Positions 23,112 through 33,872 of a stretch of 64,000 bases of DNA are shown here, in pieces. The notes beneath the pieces were generated by a model. The model saw nothing but the letters and a program-made list of their open reading frames with translations. It made no database searches and had not been told where the DNA came from. The stretch is from positions 124,001 through 188,000 of the forward strand of contig JAWPGT010000043.1 in the NCBI GenBank assembly GCA_034638255.1, written 5' to 3'. The position numbers and the translations under genes were made by a program. How positions within the stretch are numbered: the first letter of the stretch is position 1; each line of letters opens with the position of its first letter. Source of the DNA: Coprinus comatus. Lineage: Eukaryota; Basidiomycota; Agaricomycetes; Agaricales; Agaricaceae.

Positions 23112-25097
23112 CTATGCTCTAAAGATACTTCCATAGTCAAATTCACGATTTCCCAAAATTATCATCTCATCACAAACGTCCATTAAATACGGAATCATAT
23201 CTTCCGTTGTCCCAAAGACGATATCCCACTTGTACATTGATTTACGAATTTCTAAAAACAAAGGTTGTTTCAATATCAATGTCAATTCACCATGCGAGAA
23301 TTACAAAGGAGACTTACTATGATCAGGTGAGATATAAATAACAGAACTCGTTCCTACGAATGCCCATTTACGAAGATGGAGTATGCTCTCTAATGAAGAA
23401 ATAAGTTTGTATTTTTCTAGATGTCGAAATATATCCATTTTTTGCGATGTGGTATTTATGCGTAGGTGGATGATGTCAAGAATAAAGAATATATGTTGAT
23501 ACTAAGTAGAGTTTGATTGTAAGTTCCAGCTTGAAGTGAGAAAAGGCAGGCTCACAGTGAGTTCTTTGCGTTTTTCCTCGCAATCAACTATTTCCCAGAT
23601 TATATCAATAATATATTTCCGTTGTAATATGAGGAGGTCATGGCCGAGCTATATTTCTAGTTAACAAAAACTGTATTGATACCATGAGAGTATAAACAAC
23701 ATTACCACTGCATTAATGGCTTGGACATTAAAATTATGCAATGTGTAGATGCAATGAATCGGATTCTTGACACCACGGATGTGTACGTTAGATAAGGTGT
23801 AACTTCCATCTGGTGTGAGAATCTTAGAACGAGATTCCACGAACTCTAATACCGATTTCGCGTCGGAGACTCTCCAATGTACGTGATGATCAGACCCAAA
23901 GGTCATCGACGATAGGTGAGGAACTAGTGTATCGTGACCACCCCTAGCAACAAGTGTCGATGTCACTGTTGCGAGGGTCGATTCTTGTGCAGATATAGCC
24001 CAGAAGTCTCCAAGTTGAAGTCGTTTCACGAAAGGGGTATGTTGAAGTAGCAGTGCTGTTTCATTTGCGGGCATGGGTCGCGGATTGACGAACGACAGTT
24101 CTTTCAGCTGGCATTGTGATCGGATTATAAAACTTTTGATAGTTCGGATGAGATCAGGTAATGCATTAATTCCTATTTCTTCTATACCGATCCTGAGGCA
24201 CTCTAATGCTGGTAATGTGAGGCGCTCGAGTGAAGGAACCAAGTTATTAGTATAACCGACGAATATATCGCGTTGCTTCTGTAAGATTAGCTGTTTAAGT
24301 CGCAAGTGAATAAAGCCAGTAGTGGGAAGAGCCGATATTGTGGAATCAATTGTTCCAGTGACAGAGAGCGTATGAAGCGAGGGTGCGTTCTGGAGAATGT
24401 TACTGAATGTCTTTATACTTCCTCCAGATTCTTGGTAACATTCTATCTGGGACCAAGGTATATTCCCGAAAAAAGACCATGAAAGGGGGATGACCGAATT
24501 GATAATAAGATGTTGTAGGTTGGGAAATCGAGAGAGGAAAAGGAAAGGGAACTTCTGTGGTTCCCCTAGGCTGATTTGAGCTGATACCAAGACTCCTCCC
24601 ATATTCAGCGCTACTTCTTGCAGGTTCGGGAAGCGAGCATTACTGTCCATGAAAAGTTGCTGCACAATTTTCATGACTTCAAGAACTGTGACTACTATCC
24701 TGAACTTCACCCATCTCTGTGAATGAAGCAGTAGCACCGGCATGATTTCGGAAAGATCATCCCCACCAAAAAATTTAATATCAATAACGAGTGGTGCACC
24801 TCGAGAACGAGCAAGAAGTTCTTCCAGCATCTTGATGAGATTTCGTCGTCCACTGCGTGAGCGATGATGTGCCCATACCTGAGGTAGTTCATTCCATAAT
24901 CTGGGTGTGGTTAAAGCGATCTCCCTCCAATGCTGACAAATCTGACCAAGGATCCATGGGGTACGTATACTGGTTGTGTATGGGATTGATGCTGCATAAT
25001 GCAGAAAGATTTCTGCCCATAGTTCTGGGGGAACATTTGTGAGGAAAGATGGGGCATCTGTATTTTCACCTAGGCGAGCAAGTGTTTGAACAATCAT
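23112..25097 (-). CDS. F-box domain protein
   Basis: Substrate-recognition type subunit of SCF ubiquitin ligases by domain. The main exon (25097 to about 23,700) opens with an F-box, VPPELWAEIFLHYAASIP...RTPWILGQICQHWREIALTTPRLWNEL, at residues 22-70. A leucine-rich, LRR-like region follows (RFPNLQEVALNM, RFPNLQHLIIN, APSLHTLSVTG, LPALECLRIGI, FVKRLQLGDF). Three smaller exons downstream on the same strand continue with short introns: LGHDLLILQRKYIIDIIWEIVDCEEKRKEL; KMDIFRHLEKYKLISSLESI; and EIRKSMYKWDIVFGTTEDM, ending at a TAG whose complement starts at 23112. The F-box and LRR part is secure. Assigning the last exons to the same gene is inference from strand, spacing and splice signals. The target is unknown. 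Confidence 0.8.
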
Positions 25098-25876
25098 GGG
25101 TGTTTCGATCTTCTCTAGGGCAATGTTATAAGTTCAATGGAAACCGCATGGAGTGGAATTGTACCTTTGGAGGGTTCAACGGTGTATCGGTTTTCCGATG
25201 CTTTGGCTATATCTTTCCGTATAGGCCGCAACCTGGAGGTTAAAAATTAGGGGTCAGTGGAAATGTTATTTGGTGTTCACAACAATATATACAAGTCATT
25301 CAACTTTCCCACACTTACACCGCAGTTGCAGTGCATATTTGACGGATTGCCAATTGATTTCACACTGGGTTCTTCATACACACATGGAAACTATCGCATT
25401 CAATCATCTTAAGGGTTATCTCAATGTCAATAAAGTTACACAGCTAAGTGATTACGTACCATGGCAAACCCATTTATTCAACACAGCCAGTTCAAGTTGA
25501 GTAGACAGTGTAGCCACAAGTAGATATTTCCTTATAGGATACATGCGCTATGAAGCACACTCCCACAGTTTCTCCTCTCTCCTTGTGAAGTTGTCGTAAT
25601 AGTTACTAGTGTATACTATTACTGTATAGTCGTCCGATGGTAGGCCCGATGAGCAAATGGAAAAATTACCCCGACCGTCGCCACTCTTGAGATAAGCGTA
25701 TTTGAACATTGCCACGAAGTAATATATCATGTAGGATGGTCAGAACTTGGGAGGAACCTCAAGGCCTCATATATGATGTTATTTGGTCCTAGCCTCGGAA
25801 TTAAATAGAGCAACGGAACGGTCACACATCATCACGCCATCACAAATTCTGTTTTATTTACCTTCTGCTTAAAACT
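25098..25876. other. Divergent promoter region
   Basis: 780 bp between the start of the F-box gene (-) and the Bud20-like gene (+). Short open stretches only. Confidence 0.4.
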
Positions 25877-26452
25877 ATGGGTCGTCTAAGAAGGTCTAGA
25901 GCTCATCATGCCAGAAGAGACGTACACAGGGCCGCAAGAACAAGAGTAGGTCATTGTATAATATTCGCTGTGCTTTACGCTAATGATATTCATGTAGGTT
26001 AGGACAAGAGATTTAGACCAAATCCAAGAAATTGACTTAGATCCAAAGGTATATCTACTTCTTTAAAAAGACTGGTTTCGAGTAGCCTTCTGACAAAGGA
26101 AATAGAACCGAGCTCTCTTAGAAAATCAACCTATTGATTACGAAAAACCTGGTCTCGGTCAGCACTATTGTGTTGAATGCGCCAAGTTCGTTTTTATCAC
26201 TTCCCATTCCTCCAGCTTTTTACTGACCTTTGATCACCTTCAATTTTGAAAACCTACAGATACTACGAAACCGATAACGCACTAAAATCCCATTGGCGGA
26301 GTAAGGTTCACAAACGGCGGTGTAAGGAGCTTCGAGAGCCTGTGTATACGATCGAAGAAGCTGAGCGTGCTGCTGGACTTGGGAGGGAAGCCAAACGAAT
26401 TGTGAGGGAGGTAGTCACAGATGCCGATATGACCATAGAGACGCCGTTATGA
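25877..26452 (+). CDS. BUD20: Bud20/ZNF593-type C2H2 zinc-finger protein (pre-60S shuttling factor)
   Basis: About 130 residues over four exons. The N-terminus is basic ([23 protein letters not shown]), followed by [14 protein letters not shown] and [18 protein letters not shown], then [21 protein letters not shown]. The finger is C-x2-C-x12-H-x5-H, the U1-like zinc finger characteristic of this family. Yeast Bud20 travels with late pre-60S ribosomal particles and supports their export from the nucleus; human ZNF593 is the orthologue. The length and the order of the basic head, acidic linker, finger and tail match the family. Introns begin after AACAAGA at about 25,946, near 26,051 and near 26,190, all GT-AG. 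Confidence 0.92.
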
Positions 26453-26612
26453 TGAGTTGCTTCCATTTTTTGTTCCAATCCCCTTGAGTGTAATATTACA
26501 GTGTGAGCGCCTTAGTTTGTTTCTTCGAGAGGTATCTAATTCTACATACACATAGTTTATTAAAAAGATTTCAGATCTGCGTTTTTTGTACTTCTTCAAT
26601 CCACAATTTACT

Positions 26613-27605
26613 CTAAAAAGTGTACACATTTCGAAAAACATCATTGAAAACTGCAAAATTTCCACCATTTCCCCTGCTATACACAGCGAATACCACCTGA
26701 TCAAAATACCCTCGGAACTCATTTTCAAGCAAAATACTTTTCATTTCCTCTGCAACCAACCTCGGGGGACACCCATATGCCCCACATCCCATTGCACCTC
26801 CATAAATATCAATATTAAGTCTCTTCTGGATTCTCACAGCGAATGGGCTTACCCAAGATCAAATATCTTTGTCCATGATGTCCTGCCATGCGATAGACCA
26901 GCTTTATCTTTCTTCTCAGATCCTTTAAATCAGATTTGTGCTCAAACCGCTGGCCGTCCTTAGTCAACTTGACCCATCTTGGAGCAGCTACAGAGATTAC
27001 AGAGACAACATTCCTTTGTTTCTTCGGTAAGACCACACAGTCATGGTCTAAATCATGCTTGAATACAACAACACCGGGAGAATATACACCTGCAGTTGAG
27101 CCACGTCCCCGGTTGGGCCAGGGGTAGTACGATTCTTTGAGGGTTATGTATAGAGTTGAGGAATAACAGAGGGCGTCTTCCTGAGATTCGGTGGTTAATA
27201 AGTATAATGAAAATTCAACTCATTGTCTCCTGGGAGGGAACAACTCACCTGTGTTCGACCAAAACTCCTCAACCAACTTCCTGCAGGGTTGACGTCACTA
27301 GCCAAGTTCAAGACTGCAGTTCTACCACGCGCATGTGGGTGTTTGGAAATTAGTTGACGGGCAGCCGTAAACGAGTCAGAGTTGATTATTTTTACTCGTT
27401 TACCATGGCCTGTACCACTATGTGTTGGGTATTTCAATGGAGTAAGTTGGTCTGCATAGAAAATTGAATGTTCGGTCGCTCCTTCGACTACATGCTCTGC
27501 GATGATTCTAGGGCTGATGTGCAGTGTATCTTGCGCAATATGTCGGCGTCCTTGTTTGGATATTGATACTGTAGGATTCTGTGGCTCGGTAGTTTTTGTT
27601 TTCAT
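26613..27605 (-). CDS. Microbial-type PARG-like (ADP-ribose glycohydrolase fold) protein
   Basis: Predicted to bind or hydrolyse ADP-ribose. Three exons start from the ATG at 27605. The first holds a helical N-terminus and NSDSFTAARQLI, then AVLNLASDVNPAGSW and FGRTQ. The second begins EDALCYSSTLYITL and continues with YSPGVVVFKHD and VVSVISVAAPRW. The third holds AMGCGAYGCPPRLVAEEMKSIL and VVFAVYSRG. This order (xLNFAS-NPGGG..-QEE-SS-LY, then YTPGVxVF, VxTVAAP, LGAxGCGxFxN) is that of the TIGR02452/PF10021 group. Two deviations stand out: the glycine signature NPGGGF reads NPAGSW, and the catalytic QEE appears as QED across the intron. The overall fold call is firm; activity is uncertain. 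It is unrelated to its neighbours. Confidence 0.82.
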
Positions 27606-27962
27606 ACGACTAGATACTATGAATTCTCACAAAAACGATCAAATTGAGTATAGAAAACGTACGAATGAATCTTCTTCCAGATTGACGTCATGGTAGGTGC
27701 TTGAAGCCTAAAGCGCTTAATGCTGTTTTTAATTGTCACTACGTACTTACCAAAAAAGTGCAGCGTTATATACTAATAGCAATATGATGTGACTGTAAAT
27801 CCAAGTCAGATGATGACGATGATGATCATAAATGTTTTTCCTTACTATAACACAATTGAGGATGTGGCTCATACCAGCACCTCCCAACACTCTGTTTAAT
27901 AGTCCAACACGTATAAAGTAGCAAGACACGCTAATATAACTTCATTATAGTGTAAAGTTGTG
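27606..27962. other. Intergenic, promoter of the PARG-like gene
   Basis: Short spacer with GATGATGACGATGATGATC simple repeat. No coding feature is recognised. Confidence 0.3.
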
Positions 27963-28879
27963 GATCCCGTTCTCCCAGGCTCCGAACAAGCTGATACCAT
28001 TTTATATCTCCAATCACACATGCACAACAACCAAGTACTAGGGGTGATTCCGCCGGAGATTGCCGACCTGTTCGAGGCCAGACAGTCTCTCCAGACATGC
28101 GCAGTCAAGGTTGCGCTACTTCAAGTTTCCCACTCAATATTTCTGGAGGCGTCACCAACTAACTTCAACAAATGATCATATTACGGGATATCAGAGGTCG
28201 GACACGACCTGCACCGTAGTACGATTTGTGTAAAAACGGTGATTAGCATGGATTAGATACTTGATCAGAACATTATATCCACTTGGGATGACGATGTCAT
28301 CAGTTGCTCCCAAGAGCATATAGAGAAGTTCACACAAAAAAACCATCGGCTTACGAGTTGGGTTTATGGCCAATGTAAGCATTTATTACCAGTGACTTAC
28401 TGCCAGTTTCAGATAACAAAACTTAGAAACCCGAATGTTATATATAAGAATTTCTTTGTTTGGCGTAAATTTTTTAGCTGCTAGCATGGCCACATTCTCT
28501 TGATTATCAACCAACTCTTGGCCAGCTCTTAATCTTCAATATTCACTGCAACGGCCTCCATACCTCTCTATGGTTGATCTCATAGCTCTCGCAAATGAAC
28601 ATCTCCATTTTTTGGACGCAATGATTAGTCAAGATTATGAAGAACATTGTCTCATAGTATCAAAAACGCTACTACGATTGGTGACCGAAATCCCCTATTC
28701 CTTCTCTGACCCTAACTCCCAAGTATAGAGGCAACTTCGCCGAGAATCAATTTCAAACAAAATAACAGGCAATAGAACTAGCACGAGTAGATACATCATT
28801 TCCTCTGATATGGGTGAAATCAATGGTTAGGAATGAGAATGCGATATCTCCACCTAAGTTTGTGCCTGTACATCCATAG
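27963..28879 (+). CDS. Putative multi-exon gene of unknown family
   Basis: Two plus-strand stretches look coding. 27963-28108 reads DPVLPGSEQADTILYLQSHM and then GVIPPEIADLFEARQSLQT. About 28,520-28,721 reads SLQRPPYLSMVDLIALANE and then LRLVTEIPYSFSDPNSQ. A 46-nt GT-AG intron then leads to AIELARVDTSFPLIWVKSM and a TAG at 28877-28879. The middle part (28,110-28,500) does not join convincingly and the start is not identified. Amphipathic helices are visible but no known domain. If real, its 3' end overlaps that of the secreted-protein gene on the other strand. It could also be a relic. Confidence 0.3.
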
Positions 28880-29287
28880 CTTCTGAAGTACCATTAAGAA
28901 CGTTCGTATAAACCATATTAAATTGAAGAACATACTCAAACGCGCTACAACTCGTATAACTCATTGTGGCATTCTTCAAGTTCTTGTCCAGAAATGCGAA
29001 GGATCCAGTAAAATCAGTGCAAAGTCTGCTGTAGTCATAGAGTGGGCGGACTCCAACACATTCCTCGTTGAAGTTGCAAAATATGGCTTGGCCAAAGGTT
29101 GGGGTAGGGTCCTGATACATGGTTTAGTAATGTAGTAATGATACCTGGTACATTTTGGATATGGTAGTGGATGACGGATACATACCCGCTTTACGAGAGC
29201 ATCTGGTGTAGGTTGGATTCGAAGTGAAGAGACAGAAGTAGCTGCCAGAACTAAGGCAATGAAAGGGTTGTTGACAAGGAAGACCAT
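28854..29287 (-). CDS. Small secreted protein, about 119 residues
   Basis: Two exons. The first encodes a signal peptide (MVFLVNNPFIALVLAATSVSS) followed by LRIQPTPDALVKR, where VKR could be a Kex2-type cleavage site. The second encodes DPTPTFGQAIFCNFNEECVG, with four cysteines in total (IFC, EEC, RLC and SSC), ending in MDVQAQT. The join is GT-AG within 29,119-29,190. An upstream in-frame ATG at 29329 would add 14 residues before the hydrophobic core; the start at 29287 gives the cleaner signal peptide. No family is recognised. Small cysteine-containing secreted proteins are common in fungi, but nothing here shows an effector role. Confidence 0.6.
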
Positions 29288-29329
29288 TGGAATCGCCGGT
29301 AGAGCTGGGGATTCTGTCTGGTAATGCAT

Positions 29330-30574
29330 GAACGTTGTTTCTTTTATACCACTGGAGAGGCTTCTTTAGTATATGTGAAATGCAAGTGCTCATAACGATC
29401 TCATGTGAACAACTCGACAATCATTTACATCTACAAACCAAATTCCAATGTATCTTTATTCTACTTCTGATTTTGCTGACAGGCGCAATGGTAGCTGCAG
29501 TCACAAGGTGAAGTTGATCTGAGTCATTCGTTGAAGCTCGTGAGGTGTCATTGTTTGTTACAGAAATCTCACCACCGAGTCACCTTGTTGGTGACTTGTC
29601 AGTTGAATGTATATTTCCGCTAGACGTCGGTGACTTCAAAAGACCGTTCAAATCAGTCAGAGATGACAGACACCCGCAAAGGGTCTCCATTCAACGAGAT
29701 CATTACGGCCTTGAAACCACTACCAGGAGATCCAAGCCTCGCCTAGCATTCAACGTTCAACTTGGAAGGTCCTAGTAATTCCCGTTCGATAGGATCACAA
29801 AATGAAGATGTTGAAGTTATTGATGTACTCAGGGTCGAATTTGAGTTACCAAAGGGGCACTGGCCTCGAAGTTCGAGGCCACCTCATGCACATCACAAAT
29901 ATTTGGCGCATCGCTCGCGATGCCTTCGTAGAATGTATCATATAAAGTAGCTTTACCAATCCACGTCTCAATACCCAATTACTCAATTGTATAAGCATAA
30001 GCAATATGCAACACTCGTCGGTTATAGTGTGTTTTGGATCCTGTACCGCCGTATGAATGATAGAGTGGTGTATATAAGTTAATAACACCCGTCATCCTTA
30101 AAGAAGTCAATCAGCATCTTCACAGTATTCTTCGAATGCTGGTGTCCATATAACACCTATAAATTTTAAAGACGAGTTGGTACGTCCGACATCGGATTAT
30201 CCCAATAAGATAGAAACATGATAGTGGGTTAGTATTTTCTATTTATACATTAAGACGCCCTATGCCCGGACTCGGGGCGGTGCTCACACGCTCGTGAAGC
30301 TCGTCGTTAGAGCTCTAGAGTGTGACACCACCTTGCTCAAACATTCAGTATAACAGCAAATATTTCTGTGATGCCTCATCATTGTAGGGTGTGAGTTATG
30401 ATGATTTAAAGCACTTTAGAGTTCCGTCCTAACAAACAACAGGTTCTTTTTTAAAATTTTTACTAATAGTTACTCATGATAAGAATATAGTGTTTGAGGC
30501 CATGGATCCGGTAAGTCAAGTTATGATCACGATCTCGAGGATGAGGTGCAAACTGAGATCCATGGACTCAGGGC
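29330..30574. other. Intergenic, no gene recognised
   Basis: Short open stretches on both strands without motifs. The last 70 bases before 30,575 contain an ATGGATCCGGTAAGT sequence that could be the first exon of the DUF6535 gene. Confidence 0.35.
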
Positions 30575-33507
30575 TTGAAGGTTCTCGATGTGGAGGCGGA
30601 TGCTAAACGATGGGAAGCATTGAACAAACGAGGGGAACAGTTGACAAAGGAAACATACGAGAGTTGGAAGGAAGAGCTCCATAATCTCTTAATCTTTGTA
30701 AGTATCGAGCCCAGCCCATCATGCTTCGGGAAGGATTTATGGTATCTCCTCTGGTCTATTTTCCGCGATCGTGACAGCTTTTACAATCGAAGCATACAAG
30801 ACTGTCCACGGAGATCCTGCAGATACCGCTGTACTCCTCCTACAAACATTGATCGTACTTCAACTCAAGAATCAATCAAATTCCCTTCCGGTTTTTGACA
30901 ACCTAGAAACTACATCACCCCTCTATGCTCAGCGTATCAACCTCTTTTATTCTGTGAGCCTCATGCTCAGTCTTGTTGTTATACTCGGAGGAATTGTGTG
31001 TCTACAATGGCTACGTGAGTTTGGCAGAAACATTACAGGCGTTTCACACAAGGAGGACCTATCATTGCAATATCAACGTCATAAAGGTCTTCACATATGG
31101 GGTGTTCTAGCGATTTTAAACACGTTACCACTGCTTTTGCTTATTGCACTTGGTCTGTTCTTCACTGGGTTCATGGTCTCACAATGGGAATCCAACTCAC
31201 TAGCCTCAGGGCCTGTGACCACGCTTGTTGTCGCATCAGGGGCCTTTATCCTTTTGACCTCTGTTCTTCCCACCAGCCAAATCATCTGGCTTGCTCTAAA
31301 ATCAAAAACGTCTCGCACAAAACACCAACAACGAGCACAAACTCTGCTATGTCCATACCGATCACCTCAATCATGGCTATTTCACCTATTCCTTCAAAGT
31401 ATTTTCTACGTTGTCAATCAGTGGTCATCAACGAGCACAAATTCCCACCTGCTCCAGTCCATGAAAGGTATCCATAGCTGGATGGATTATGACACTGCAG
31501 TTGTGAAAAAGTGGAAAGAGAAATCGGGTTCTGTGGAATCGGTTCATCAACCATTATTGTGGATATCACACGAGTATAGGCAAACAACTACAGTTGCTGT
31601 GGATGCGTACTCTTGTTTGGTGGCAGCTTCTTGTCTTGGATCATGGACAAAGCTGAAGGGAAACAACATGCGTAACGAAATCAAGTGGGAATGGAAGGAA
31701 AAAGAGTTGTTGAAGTTGTTTGAAACAGAGAATAAAATTAACGACTTTGATTTCCAGAAGATTCGTGCCAAGGCAGTGATTGATGCAACTTTAGAATGGA
31801 ATAGGTCAGATATGTCATTGAAACGTACTGCACCTTGGTCGGATATTTTGATTTTAGAAAGGTCAGTTAGTGATGTGGATCGGACGGGTAAATGTTTCAT
31901 TTATGTGCATTGTGTATACCCCCTTTTTAAGTTTTAAATTTTATTCTAGCTCTCTTAGAAGACATTGCCATAGGCTTGAAGAATTCAGAGAATGCTTGGA
32001 TTACTGAAGAGATTGCCGTTGCCATTTCTTGCCATGTGATAGACCAAAACCCATGGCGATGGGTTGAGACAGTTCCCATTTTGCAGGAAGTGTGCAAGCA
32101 TCCAAACACTCAAACACTTCGTGGCATACGTCTTCTTTGCAATAAACTTCGGGAGAGGCTCGGCTCTAAGCATTGGTGTGAAAAATTGGTCTTCATATTC
32201 AACAGCGTTTTTCCTTTTGTTGACTCCGCACACTGGGATAATCTCACACCCATACTTGGTAGGCTGCTTGTGTGCTGTGATAGATGTTTTATTCCCTCCT
32301 GTACGTTCCCTTATCTCCTTTGCACTCTAATTCTGACTACTATCACTCCCCAGTCTGGGCAGTACCCTTCCTCAAAATCATAGAGGACCTTTCCTAGAAA
32401 CATCTCACTGCCAGGGAACGCTCGTTGGATGACATTTTCCTATACACTAAACACATCATAGAAAGCTCATATTGGCTACCCTTCATCTTCTCTTCCGTAG
32501 AAAAAACGTTCAATGCAATACTCTCTGCTACAGAAGAACATGTTCGACTCACACCCTCGATATATTCGGTCCTGCATCCAGATCAATTCACCATTGCATG
32601 CACGCTTGACCCTGACAACGAAGGCCTAAAACCAGCACAGACCTTTATTGACAACTTTAACAAGAGGTTGAAAGAGATATGGGATAGACGTGAGAGTCTG
32701 GAGACACGCGGTGAAAGATCCGGACAAGCAGCGCAGACTCAGGAGGACATTACTTCTGGTATGTTCCAAATTTGTATCCCCCAAAGTACCACACCTGAGA
32801 GTCTACCCGAAGTAAAAGATCAACACAAAGGAGAAACCAGCCAGGTTTCTTTCAATCCACGGCCAAGCGAAATCCATTCATCTGATGGTCCACTCACTAC
32901 ACTCAATGCCAAGCCCCTACACATACGACCACCGGCACCCAGATTACAAGGGAGTGAAACAGCCCTCGTATCCAAGAAAATACATCGTGGTGTTTATACC
33001 AGAATTCCAATTTCGGCACTTCAAGATTCCGAATCATCGGATTTACCCACTATCTCTACTTCTCCTCACGGCAACGAAGAAACTTCACGCGACCTCGAAC
33101 AATTAGCAAAGATATTGTATGAAAGGTTAGATTCAATCGGAGATGGATCTGGTCAAGCGGCTTCAAGTCTCCCGGACGAGACGGCTGTAGCTCAAAATAC
33201 ATATGTTAACGCCGACATTTCACTATCACCTACCAATGACGAGGTTGGGATCGGAAACCAAGACTTATCATCCCTTACACCGGTATTACCTCACGATTTG
33301 AAAACCACTTCATCGAATGACAAACTTTCTACTAAGCCTAGTATTAACTCTCATGCTGAAGAAATCGAAATTGATCAGGTACATAAGTGGATGTCGGAAT
33401 CCCTTCTACCTAATGATGAGTTACAAGCGCAATATATTGGTTCCCCTCGAAACGTACAGCTACCACTGCCAGATGAAGATGAAATTAGGTGGTTAGGAAA
33501 TGCATAG
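30575..33507 (+). pseudogene. DUF6535-type multi-pass membrane protein gene, apparently disabled
   Basis: The N-terminal domain matches the DUF6535 family expanded in mushroom fungi: TYESWKEELHNLLIF, then GLFSAIVTAFTIEAYKTVHGD, and hydrophobic helices near FYSVSLMLSLVVILGGIVC, ILNTLPLLLLIALGLFFTGF and TTLVVASGAFILLTSVL. The cytosolic C-terminal half (31,950 onward, after a 60-nt intron) is helical, then a low-complexity Ser/Thr/Pro-rich tail runs to 33507. Two lesions are visible. The intron after LLIF (donor GTAAGT at 30698) has no acceptor in a phase that joins to GLFSAIV. A TAG at 32395-32397 also interrupts an otherwise open frame (IIEDLS-stop-KHLTARERSLDD). The function of the family is unknown. 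The gene start is uncertain. One lesion alone could be a sequencing error or missed intron; both together suggest a pseudogene. Confidence 0.65.
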
Positions 33508-33872
33508 ATGGAGTAACAATTAATAAGCGTGTGCTGTGCGTGAATTCTCTTGTAACGATTGACTGATTTATGTGTGACGACTCTAGCCTGTAGTTTTAAA
33601 TCCCTTATTGTACATCAATTGCAGTATATATATACTCCCCCGTAACAGGAAAAAAATGAGAATATACTTCCAAACCTTCGAAGCAACGGTTGGTGTTCGT
33701 AGCCGTTCACGTACATATTCGTTTCAAATACTTGTCTTCGTGAATCAATTAATCATGATGGGCATAGAAGAGCTTGGGGGTGGCAGTGCAAGGGCCTTTG
33801 TCCTGGAAGCCAGTACCAAATAACACCTAATAGAGGACCTCACTCACTCGCAATGACAATGTCATCATCAAA
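33508..33872. other. Short intergenic region and CWC27 promoter
   Basis: Contains an AT-rich stretch (GTATATATATACTCCCC) about 240 bp upstream of the CWC27 start. No gene is seen. Confidence 0.35.
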
